From positions 1 through 5,149 of the forward strand of contig DUHJ01000027.1 in the NCBI GenBank assembly GCA_013330925.1: a DNA stretch of 5,149 bases, written 5' to 3'. This stretch comes from Candidatus Poseidoniaceae archaeon (lineage in GTDB: Archaea > Thermoplasmatota > Poseidoniia > Poseidoniales > Poseidoniaceae). The notes beneath the pieces are model-generated. The model was given only the letters and a program-made list of their open reading frames with translations. It searched no databases and had not been told where the DNA came from. Made by a program: the position numbers and the translations under genes. Below are positions 1-5,149 of this stretch, piece after piece. Position 1 is the first letter of the stretch, and each line of letters starts with the position of its first letter.

Positions 1-998
1 CGGCGTTGGTCAACGGCGAGGAGGCGATGACGAATGGCGTCTCGGACGTGCTCCCGGGAGGTGTCGAATCCTTCTCCGGAGAGGGCGTTAAGGAAGGCCT
101 CGACGTCCGCTGCATCGGAGACTTGGCCGATGCTGAGGAAGTGCCGGCAAGCGGCTTCGATTTCCGCCTCCCGTCGCTCAAGGTCTTGGATGTCAGCCAA
201 AGCATCGAGGGGAAGATCGCCGGGGTCGTAGGCGCCCACGGCAGGCTCTGCCTCCATGATCAAGTCCAGGCCTTCGTCGGCGGAGGGTGCCCGCGAACGT
301 AGCGCAGCGTCCAACTCGGCGGCGACGTCGCCACGGGTGACGTCAACGCCTGAAGCCTGCAAGGCCTCGCGCATTTCGGCTTCGTCCTCGGCCGTCCACC
401 CCTCTGGGTGAGCCTCTGTGAAGGCCTCGACGGCTTGATCGACGTCATCGGAGACAGCGGGGCTTGGAGCGACCACGATGCGAGGCTCAGGCTTCGGCGC
501 GTCCTCCGGAACTGGAATGGTCAGGTTAGGGGAACCGTCCCTTCGCAGCGACCGCTTGATCGGTCCCCACGCGCCGCGCTGCATCTCCAAGACTCCTGCA
601 ATGCGGGCCTGCAGGGTTTGCTTGTTGCCAGAAACGGGCAGTTCGAGGGATTTTGCCAAGGCGTGAAGGTCCTCCTTGGTCCGTTCGTTCAAGGATTCCA
701 CGGTGAGGGACTTGGCGTCATGGTTCAGATGGAGGTGGAGCCGTTGCCTTCGGGCTCGGATGGACCCGGTTTTCTTGATCCCGAAGGCACCGAGGATGTC
801 GCCGAGTTCGTTGTTTTTCAGTTGAGCAATCCCGTCATCGGAAAGGTCCCATGCGTCAAGCACGAGTTCACTGATCAGCCGGGCGCGGAGCAAATCCACA
901 CCTCCGGCACGGGGCAAATCATAGGCTGCAGCAATTGAACGGAGGTCGTCCAACTTGGCTCGGAAGAGCTCCTCAAGCATCACCTGCGGCGTGGTCAT
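1..998 (-). CDS. SAP-repeat protein of unknown function (partial, N-terminal 332 residues)
   Basis: The frame is open from the ATG at 998-996 to the left edge, with no stop in 332 codons, so the C-terminus is missing. Three helix-loop-helix units of about 35 residues follow the SAP pattern (L..L..ia..y.lp..G.k..L..RL...l): residues about 9-46, 57-92 and 101-138, with cores such as AYDLPRAGGVDLLRARL and SLELPVSGNKQTLQARI. Basic stretches lie beside them (RARRQRLHLH, GPIKRSLRRDG). From about 160 comes a Pro-rich, then strongly acidic Ala/Glu/Asp-rich region to at least 330, probably linker plus helices. SAP domains usually bind DNA, so a nucleic-acid role is inferred; the missing part may hold a catalytic domain. 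ATG is chosen because a TATA-like box lies about 36 nt upstream. An in-frame TTG at 1016-1014, preceded by AAGGAG, is an alternative start. It sits downstream of the HemC-like gene on the same strand. The coding call is strong; the function is unknown. Confidence 0.8.
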   Translation of the reverse strand, partial: MTTPQVMLEELFRAKLDDLRSIAAAYDLPRAGGVDLLRARLISELVLDAWDLSDDGIAQLKNNELGDILGAFGIKKTGSIRARRQRLHLHLNHDAKSLTVESLNERTKEDLHALAKSLELPVSGNKQTLQARIAGVLEMQRGAWGPIKRSLRRDGSPNLTIPVPEDAPKPEPRIVVAPSPAVSDDVDQAVEAFTEAHPEGWTAEDEAEMREALQASGVDVTRGDVAAELDAALRSRAPSADEGLDLIMEAEPAVGAYDPGDLPLDALADIQDLERREAEIEAACRHFLSIGQVSDAADVEAFLNALSGEGFDTSREHVRDAIRHRLLAVDQR

Positions 999-999
999 G

Positions 1000-1014
1000 G
1001 GGTCAACCTGACCC
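1000..1014. repeat. Perfect 6-bp inverted repeat just upstream of the SAP gene start
   Basis: GGGTCA-acc-TGACCC is a perfect dyad with a 3-nt spacer. It ends two bases before the ATG (998-996) of the minus-strand SAP-repeat gene. Its position between a TATA-like box and the start codon would suit a repressor operator, but no regulator is visible and chance is possible. Confidence 0.5.
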
Positions 1015-1031
1015 AATTGCGGCTCCTTCGG

Positions 1032-1036
1032 TATAT
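1032..1036 (-). promoter_or_regulatory. Putative TATA box for the SAP-repeat gene
   Basis: An AT-only element (ATATA on the minus strand, inside CCATATACC) stands out in a GC-rich 90-nt gap. It lies about 36 nt upstream of the ATG at 998, so transcription starting about 25-27 nt downstream would leave a leader of roughly 10 nt. This suggests that the SAP gene has its own promoter and does not depend only on the HemC-like gene upstream. It is inferred from position and composition. Confidence 0.35.
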
Positions 1037-1048
1037 GGGCGTTCGCCC
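1037..1048. repeat. Perfect 5-bp inverted repeat adjoining the TATA-like box
   Basis: GGGCG-tt-CGCCC directly abuts the TATA-like element on its upstream side in minus-strand orientation, where the BRE or an operator would lie. It could also fold as a small hairpin 41 nt after the stop of the HemC-like gene. No T-run follows it on the minus strand, so a terminator is not supported. Confidence 0.4.
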
Positions 1049-1088
1049 CGCAAAGGGCCGGAAGGTGCCGATGCAGCACCGTTTTCCT

Positions 1089-2180
1089 TCAGCGGTCTTC
1101 GTCCAATTCCATCATCGCACCGTGGGCTTCGACGTAGGACGCTTCGAATTCACCCATGAATTGGGCCCCCTTGGACAGGGCAGGATGCTCACTGGTCATC
1201 GCTTGGAGCACTTCAGACCACTCTTCCAGCGCTCGAACCATGCCCGTGTGGGTGTGTTCGACCGGGAAGACACGCTCGCTCGATGCGCTTCCACGGCCGT
1301 TGGCGCCAAGCGTTTCGATGATGATCTCCACCCTGTGCCCCTTCGTCTTCAGCGACGCCTCGGGGTTGAGCATGGATTCGATGGTGTGCTCGTCTTCGAC
1401 CTTTGCTGCTTCCAAGAGCAACGTGCGGGGGCGTCGGCGTTCCACGTGGATGCCGGTGATCGGTTGGAGCGATGCGGGAACCGCGGCCAGCATCGCACGT
1501 TCCATCCTGTGAGCGAGCAAGGCCCCTGCATCGCTGAGGTGCTTCAGGCCTTCATTTGGGAAACCTGAACGGCTGATGATCAGGGTCAATCCTCCCAACG
1601 GGGGCGGCACAAAGCGAGGGCGTGTGGGGTCGTCGCGGTGCAGGCCAAGCGTGTGCCTGCGAGGAGGTCGGCCGGGAAGGCTGCGGTGAAGGGAACGTGG
1701 AATCACGTAGCCTTCGAGGTCGCCGCGTTGGCGTGCATCCTCGTACCAAGCGGTCCGCGCCGCTCCGTCCATGCTGCCCCAATCCTCGACGCTTTCGTTG
1801 GGGTCAATCAGGGCCAAGTCGGGGCGAAGCCGGGTCAATTGCCGTTCCAACAAGGGGTGGTCGCAACCCACCCTTGCTTCATGGTGCAACATCTCGGGCT
1901 TGTCATCGGACACCATCACCCACGTCGGCTCTCGCCGTTGCAGGCAAGCGGCGATGGCCAGACGGGTTTGATCCATGTCGCCCCACATCGCGGCCGAAGC
2001 CACGAGCAAATCGACGTGGCCGTCGTGAAGCAGGCTGATGGCGTCGTGAAGGCTTGGCGCTTCTTTCAGGACGAAGCGAGGCTGAGCGGACGGGCCAAGC
2101 ACGGCGGTCGCGTGAGAGGAGGCTCGGTCATCGTCGTTTGGAGGAAGGGCGACCAAAAGCCGGTCCATCTCACCCTCCAT
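1089..2180 (-). CDS. Hydroxymethylbilane synthase (HemC)-like protein, probably catalytically degenerate
   Basis: This 363-residue protein matches HemC (porphobilinogen deaminase) in motif order by eye. Residues 47-92 (AISLLHDGHVDLLVAS, then LAIAACLQRREPTWVMVSDD) match the family stretch around eALl.g..DlaVHSlKD and laavp.ReDprDvlvs. Residues 102-122 (ARVGCDHPLLERQLTRLRPD) match arvGTSSlRRqaqL..lRPD. Residues 188-204 and 226-243 match the lPavGqGaL segment and the ER.fl..leGGCqvPIG segment. Key residues differ. The dipyrromethane-binding Cys of GGC aligns with Ser237 (PAS), the catalytic Asp of SLKD aligns with Met65, and LRRQ has become LERQ. It is longer than typical HemC (about 310), with an extra C-terminal tail of about 40 residues. 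True HemC makes hydroxymethylbilane for tetrapyrroles; this one may be a pseudoenzyme or repurposed. A second Met at codon 5 (2168) has GGAGG 5 nt upstream and may be the real start. The CDS is secure; the family assignment is moderate. Confidence 0.6.
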   Translation of the reverse strand: MEGEMDRLLVALPPNDDDRASSHATAVLGPSAQPRFVLKEAPSLHDAISLLHDGHVDLLVASAAMWGDMDQTRLAIAACLQRREPTWVMVSDDKPEMLHHEARVGCDHPLLERQLTRLRPDLALIDPNESVEDWGSMDGAARTAWYEDARQRGDLEGYVIPRSLHRSLPGRPPRRHTLGLHRDDPTRPRFVPPPLGGLTLIISRSGFPNEGLKHLSDAGALLAHRMERAMLAAVPASLQPITGIHVERRRPRTLLLEAAKVEDEHTIESMLNPEASLKTKGHRVEIIIETLGANGRGSASSERVFPVEHTHTGMVRALEEWSEVLQAMTSEHPALSKGAQFMGEFEASYVEAHGAMMELDEDR

Positions 2181-2186
2181 GATGCA

Positions 2187-2204
2187 CCCTCGGCGACCCG
2201 AGGG
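2187..2204. repeat. Perfect 7-bp inverted repeat in the divergent intergenic region
   Basis: CCCTCGG-cgac-CCGAGGG lies between the HemC-like start (2180) and the synthase start (2247). Read on the minus strand, its 3' arm contains GAGGG, the only SD-like bases before the first Met of the HemC-like gene. A leader hairpin could therefore mask that site; equally, it could be a protein-binding dyad for either gene. Confidence 0.5.
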
Positions 2205-2217
2205 CGCTCGACACCCG

Positions 2218-2224
2218 TTAAGAA
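2218..2224 (+). promoter_or_regulatory. Putative TATA element for the isoprenyl diphosphate synthase gene
   Basis: TTAAGAA is the only AT-rich stretch in the 66-nt divergent gap. Its centre lies about 26 nt before the ATG at 2247, the spacing expected for an archaeal leaderless transcript. That agrees with the lack of a good Shine-Dalgarno motif before this ATG. The reverse reading (TTCTTAA) might also serve the divergent HemC-like gene about 40 nt away. Confidence 0.35.
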
Positions 2225-2246
2225 GCCCTCCCTCGTCATCGTAGGC

Positions 2247-3230
2247 ATGACCGGGCTCACATCAAGCCAGGTCGAGCGGCTTTCAGCCCTCAAAGACGAG
2301 GTCGACGCTGGGCTTGACGCCCTTCTTGACGATGCCGAAGCCGCCGGCGGCGGTCAAGTCGTGGCCATGGCACGTCACGTCCTCATGAGCGGTGGGAAGC
2401 GCCTGCGACCGGTGTTGTTCATGCTCTCGTATGACGCGGCAGGAGGTGTGGATCGTGATTACGTGATGCCGCTCGCGCTGGCCTTCGAACTGATCCACAC
2501 CGCGACCTTGGTCCATGACGACATGAACGACGATGCTGACGAACGCCGGGGTCGTCAGACCTTGCACTTGGAGGCAGGGCCTGAGAAAGCGCTCATCGCT
2601 GGGGATTGGCTCTTTGTGCAAGGCTTTGGTCTCGGGGGGCGTTATCCAGAGCGGGTCGTTCGCTTGATGGCGGATTGTTGCGCTGACATTGCCGTCTCCG
2701 AGTTCAAGCAACTGGACCACATCGACGACTTGACCACCTCTCCAGAAGACTACCTGGACATCGTCCGTGGAAAAACCGCTGGACCCTTTGCAGCGGGTTG
2801 TCAATCCGCTGCCCTTCTCGCTGGGTGCACCGAAGAACAAGCCCGCAACTTCCGTGTTTTTGGAGAGGAACTTGGCATCGCATTCCAACTCGTGGACGAC
2901 CTTCTCGACCTCCGCGGCTCACCGGACATGGGCAAGCCCCGAGGCGTGGACGTGGAGGAGGGGAAGATGACCCTCCCGTTGATCCATGCGCTGACCCTGT
3001 CGCATGGCTCGGACCGTGCGACGCTGGCCGACCTCCTCGCCTCCTTCACGGAAGACCGCTGGGACGAATTGATGGCCATCCTTGAGCGCTCAGATTCCTT
3101 GCACTACGTGGAACTCCTCGTTGATTTGCACCTCGAGCGCGCGGGTCAAGCCCTCCGTGCCGCGGGTTCGGGCGCAGCTGCCGATCTCATGGTCGGGATG
3201 CTTGCTGAAATCGGCTCAAGAACCAGGTGA
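2247..3230 (+). CDS. idsA: Polyprenyl (geranylgeranyl) diphosphate synthase
   Basis: This 327-residue trans-isoprenyl diphosphate synthase condenses IPP onto an allylic diphosphate to build the prenyl chains of archaeal ether lipids. The family motifs are all present: GGKRLRP (49-55), first Asp-rich motif DDMND (91-95) followed by RRG (100-102), RGKTA (174-178) with the catalytic Lys, second Asp-rich motif DDLLD (217-221), and GKPRGVDVEEGKMTLP (229-244). Length is normal. The residue five before the first Asp-rich motif is Ala86, with Thr87 next, where short-chain archaeal GGPP synthases usually carry an aromatic residue, so a product longer than C20 is possible. The reading frame stays open far upstream (from 1638), but homology begins only after the ATG at 2247; the rest is antisense to the HemC-like gene. 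That ATG also has a TATA-like element at leaderless spacing. Geranylgeranyl reductase follows after 4 nt, which supports a lipid role. Confidence 0.92.
   Translation: MTGLTSSQVERLSALKDEVDAGLDALLDDAEAAGGGQVVAMARHVLMSGGKRLRPVLFMLSYDAAGGVDRDYVMPLALAFELIHTATLVHDDMNDDADERRGRQTLHLEAGPEKALIAGDWLFVQGFGLGGRYPERVVRLMADCCADIAVSEFKQLDHIDDLTTSPEDYLDIVRGKTAGPFAAGCQSAALLAGCTEEQARNFRVFGEELGIAFQLVDDLLDLRGSPDMGKPRGVDVEEGKMTLPLIHALTLSHGSDRATLADLLASFTEDRWDELMAILERSDSLHYVELLVDLHLERAGQALRAAGSGAAADLMVGMLAEIGSRTR
3226..3230 (+). promoter_or_regulatory. Shine-Dalgarno GGTGA overlapping the synthase stop codon
   Basis: GGTGA, complementary to the archaeal 16S rRNA 3' end, contains the TGA stop of the synthase and lies 4 nt before the ATG at 3235 (GGTGATTCCATG). 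It fixes the reductase start and points to translational coupling within an operon. Confidence 0.7.
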
Positions 3231-3234
3231 TTCC

Positions 3235-4377
3235 ATGCCTGAAGTCGAACATCGAACGGTCGTCGTTGTGGGCGCAGGACCCGCCGGCACCACGTGCGCC
3301 CGGAGGTTGGCGGAAGCCGACGTGGACGTTCTCGTGCTCGAACGAAGGGAAGTGGTGGGCCATCCCGCACAATGCGGTGAATGCATCCCGAATTGGGGTG
3401 AAGTGATTGGAACCTTTGCGGGCTTGGAAGACCATCATTGGTTGGAGGAAACCTTCGACGTCCCGGACCGCATCAAACTGCATCGGCTTGACGGCATGCG
3501 CGTCTTTCTTCCCTCTGGTCACCACTACAGTTTCGAGTTGGATGCGTATGCAGGTCATCGCCCACAATTCGATGGACACCTCGCCGATCGCGCCGAACAG
3601 GCAGGTGCCGAAATCCGCGTTGGTGTGGCCCTTCAACGGCTTCAGCAACAACGCAAGTTGGGCCGGGAATTGTTGGTCACCAGCGACGGTGGCCGCTTGA
3701 CGTGCGATTACCTCATCGACGCCACCGGAAGCCTCGCTCACGTCGGAAGGCTCCGTCATGGGAAGGACCCCGCATGCCGTCCTGGTGACCAAGTTCCAAC
3801 CGTCTATGCACAAGTCCGTGGGAACGTTCCGGAGATGTTCGATGTCTTCCTTGGTAGCGTGGCGCCAAACGGCTATGCGTGGATCATCCCCAAGGGTCCG
3901 GACACCGCCAACGTTGGCCTTGGTGTCCGTGCAGGGAAATTGGACGGTCGTCTGAAAGATCACTTGCGCACCTTCTGCGACAACCTGGACCTCGAAATCC
4001 TCGAGGTCGGCGGAGGGTGGATCCCGATGGGTGGACCGATCAAGCGGATGGTGGACGGCAATGCCATCGCCATCGGCGACGCGGCCGGACTGGTCATGCC
4101 CTCCAACGGCGGAGGAATTTCCCAAGCCATCATTTCTGGCTGCTTTGCAGCGGATGCCGTGCTTGAACATCAGGTCAAAGGGACGTCCCTTCAGGCCTAC
4201 CAAGACCGAATTTCCTTCACCTTTGGTCGTGCCCTGAAGAATTCACTCAGGAGCAAAAACATGGGGTACGCGATGATGCGAAACGACTTCCTTACGGAAA
4301 GCATCCTTCGCATCCTTGGTCCGATCGGTGGCATCAAGCGAGCCATGGAATGCGACCGTCCGCTGTGGGTCCTGTGA
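3235..4377 (+). CDS. Geranylgeranyl reductase (digeranylgeranylglycerophospholipid reductase family)
   Basis: This 380-residue FAD-dependent reductase probably saturates geranylgeranyl chains of archaeal ether lipids, working at the membrane surface. An N-terminal Rossmann dinucleotide fold has GAGPAG (13-18) and an acidic strand end VLVLER (32-37). CGEC (47-50) lies where family members carry their conserved Cys-Gly motif near the flavin. DATG (162-165), PNGYAWIIP (211-219; the PxxYxWxFP substrate-pocket motif with Ile for Phe) and GDAAGLVMPSNGGGI (281-295) complete the family pattern. There is no signal peptide, and length is near the family norm. The ATG at 3235 is preferred over upstream in-frame starts because of the GGTGA 4 nt before it and because the FAD fold begins within 10 residues. 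It follows the prenyl synthase with a 4-nt gap, presumably one operon that makes and then reduces prenyl chains. Other members of this flavoprotein superfamily (FixC-like, halogenases) are less likely given the PxxYxW motif. Confidence 0.9.
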   Translation: MPEVEHRTVVVVGAGPAGTTCARRLAEADVDVLVLERREVVGHPAQCGECIPNWGEVIGTFAGLEDHHWLEETFDVPDRIKLHRLDGMRVFLPSGHHYSFELDAYAGHRPQFDGHLADRAEQAGAEIRVGVALQRLQQQRKLGRELLVTSDGGRLTCDYLIDATGSLAHVGRLRHGKDPACRPGDQVPTVYAQVRGNVPEMFDVFLGSVAPNGYAWIIPKGPDTANVGLGVRAGKLDGRLKDHLRTFCDNLDLEILEVGGGWIPMGGPIKRMVDGNAIAIGDAAGLVMPSNGGGISQAIISGCFAADAVLEHQVKGTSLQAYQDRISFTFGRALKNSLRSKNMGYAMMRNDFLTESILRILGPIGGIKRAMECDRPLWVL

Positions 4378-4438
4378 AGGGCGTGCAGCGCGTTCGTTCT
4401 TCCGTGTGGTTCAAGGCCCGTGCCTGCAACCTTTGTTC

Positions 4439-4924
4439 ATGCGCCGACGCGTGGTTGACGACGAGGCCGTGAGCCCTGTCATCGCCACCGTTCTGCTCTT
4501 GGCGATTACGGTCTTGTTGACCAGCATGGTCTTCATCATGTTCCAAGGTGCCCTTTCCACCACGGAAAAATCGCCCCCTCAAGCCTCCACGAGCGTGAAG
4601 GGCCTCGAAAATGGCTTCCACGTGGTTCGACTGTCCAGCTTGGATCAAGCCCTTGACCCGGCCGCGGTCCGCTACACCCTCTACAACGCCAGCAGCGGGA
4701 CGGAGGAGCAAGGATACCTCGTGGACAACGACGTTTACGGTGTGGTGGGTGCGCCTGTGAGCTTCCACGACCGTGACGCCGGCTATTCCGTGACCCAAGG
4801 CGATTACCTGGTGATCTCGTCGGCCGACCTTGGTGCCGATGAAGGTGGATGGCGCCTGCAACTCGTTGACGAGCGCAGTGGCATTGTGCTCGTGGACACA
4901 CGGTTGCCTGCCATCGTGTCCTGA
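4439..4924 (+). CDS. Archaeal type IV pilin-like protein (class III signal peptide)
   Basis: This small 161-residue protein starts with a charged MRRRVVDDEA, then VSPVIATVLLLAITVLLTSM, a single hydrophobic segment to about residue 35. This is the archaeal pilin N-terminal signature (DUF1628/Pilin_N type; compare AVSPVIGVILMVAITV in haloarchaeal pilins). Cleavage by a PibD/EppA-like prepilin peptidase is expected next to Ala10, leaving the hydrophobic helix to polymerise or anchor in the membrane. The rest (about 45-161) is a probable beta-rich extracellular domain with no recognised motif and no cysteines. The ATG at 4439 is chosen because the signal begins there; a longer in-frame extension from 4316 lies over the reductase end and would place a signal-incompatible 41 residues in front. 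There is no clear SD or TATA element in the 61-nt gap after the reductase, so co-transcription is possible. No pilus assembly ATPase or membrane platform gene is in view, so its filament partner is unknown. Confidence 0.85.
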   Translation: MRRRVVDDEAVSPVIATVLLLAITVLLTSMVFIMFQGALSTTEKSPPQASTSVKGLENGFHVVRLSSLDQALDPAAVRYTLYNASSGTEEQGYLVDNDVYGVVGAPVSFHDRDAGYSVTQGDYLVISSADLGADEGGWRLQLVDERSGIVLVDTRLPAIVS

Positions 4925-5149
4925 TCAACCGCCGATGTAGGACATCTCGACGCGTTCCGACGAGGGCCCGTTTTTGGCCCCACGTTGTTCTGAGTAGGCG
5001 TCGTCTCGCTCGGTCCAAATCGTTCGAAGGGCATCACTGAGCTCCTGCTTGCTTGCACCTGACTTGATGAGCGGCATCAGCGGACTTCCTTGGGTCGAGA
5101 ACAAGCAGGTGTGCACGCTCCCGTCTGCGGCCAGGCGCGCGCGGGTGCA
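4925..5149 (-). CDS. moaA: GTP 3',8-cyclase MoaA, C-terminal part (partial)
   Basis: These are the last 74 residues of MoaA, entering from the right edge; the N-terminal radical-SAM domain is outside the window. MoaA converts GTP to 3',8-cyclo-7,8-dihydro-GTP, the first step of molybdopterin cofactor synthesis. The visible part begins CTRARLAADG and continues to HTCLFS. The two Cys are separated by 13 residues, matching the C-terminal CX2CX13C motif that binds the second, GTP-binding [4Fe-4S] cluster (its first Cys lies just outside the window). The typical S/A-rich helix follows (IKSGASKQELSDALRTIW), and the protein ends MSYIGG. The terminal double glycine is the conserved MoaA tail needed for cyclisation in characterised members, so this end looks intact and functional. 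Its TGA stop (4927-4925) directly abuts the stop of the convergent pilin gene. Confidence 0.92.
   Translation of the reverse strand, partial: CTRARLAADGSVHTCLFSTQGSPLMPLIKSGASKQELSDALRTIWTERDDAYSEQRGAKNGPSSERVEMSYIGG
4964..4980 (+). terminator. Possible terminator-like hairpin after the pilin gene, inside moaA
   Basis: GGGCC and GGCCC flank a loop containing five Ts, about 40 nt after the pilin stop. Plus-strand T-runs end transcription in archaea, and this is the clearest one near the convergent junction. However, it codes for Lys-Asn-Gly-Pro in MoaA on the other strand and the T-run is short, so this is weak. Confidence 0.2.

Noticed and set aside
408..938. 176-codon plus-strand open frame opposite the SAP-repeat gene
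   Set aside because: The minus-strand frame is open for 332 codons with repeated SAP-like motifs; the plus-strand product has no coherent pattern.
1000..1014. Match of GGTCA-nnn-TGACC to the vertebrate estrogen response element
   Set aside because: This is a chance match to a short dyad; the gene content is archaeal, so only a prokaryotic-type operator is considered.
1638..2246. Open frame extending the prenyl synthase about 200 residues upstream, as if a fusion protein
   Set aside because: It lies wholly antisense to the HemC-like gene, has no recognisable domain, and synthase homology starts after the ATG at 2247, which has a TATA-like element at leaderless spacing.
3187..4203. 338-codon open frame antisense to the geranylgeranyl reductase
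   Set aside because: It is a complementary-strand shadow of a GC-rich gene with clear family motifs; its translation shows no domain or start signal.
4334..4861. 175-codon minus-strand open frame opposite the pilin
   Set aside because: It covers the pilin, whose signal sequence is clear on the plus strand; the antisense product is His/Arg-rich with no motif.
1..5149. CRISPR array, insertion sequence, tRNA or rRNA
   Set aside because: I saw no regularly spaced repeats, transposase motifs, terminal repeats or cloverleaf-like sequences; almost all bases are accounted for by the listed genes.

Overview
This looks like chromosomal DNA from an archaeon. The best guess is an uncultivated GC-rich euryarchaeal/Thermoplasmatota lineage such as marine Poseidoniales (inference from gene content; no marker gene is present to settle it). 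The archaeal signs are a polyprenyl (geranylgeranyl) diphosphate synthase directly followed by a geranylgeranyl reductase, an archaeal-type pilin with the VSPVI N-terminus, TATA-like elements about 26 nt before a start codon (leaderless style), and a GGTGA Shine-Dalgarno motif. Genes are packed tightly, and both strands are used.

Layout, left to right. (1) Positions 1-998, minus strand: the N-terminal 332 residues of a protein with three SAP-like helical repeats and an acidic linker, running off the left edge; its function is unknown. (2) Positions 999-1088: a 90-nt gap with a TATA-like box and two perfect inverted repeats. (3) Positions 1089-2180, minus strand: a 363-residue protein that follows the fold and motif order of hydroxymethylbilane synthase (HemC) but appears to have lost both the cofactor-binding cysteine and the catalytic aspartate. 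(4) Positions 2181-2246: a short divergent promoter region. (5) Positions 2247-3230, plus strand: a trans-isoprenyl diphosphate synthase. (6) Positions 3235-4377, plus strand: geranylgeranyl reductase, four bases after the synthase. (7) Positions 4439-4924, plus strand: a small type IV pilin-like protein. (8) Positions 4925-5149, minus strand: the C-terminal 74 residues of MoaA, whose stop codon abuts the pilin stop codon in a shared TGATCA.

Genes 5 and 6 make sense together. The synthase builds the C20 (or longer) prenyl chain, and the flavoprotein reductase saturates geranylgeranyl groups on archaeal ether lipids. The pilin may be co-transcribed or independent, and MoaA belongs to molybdopterin synthesis and is unrelated to its neighbours. 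The most unusual item is the HemC-like protein, which reads like a pseudoenzyme or a repurposed HemC fold. I see no mobile element, CRISPR array, tRNA or rRNA, and no sign of a dedicated defence system.
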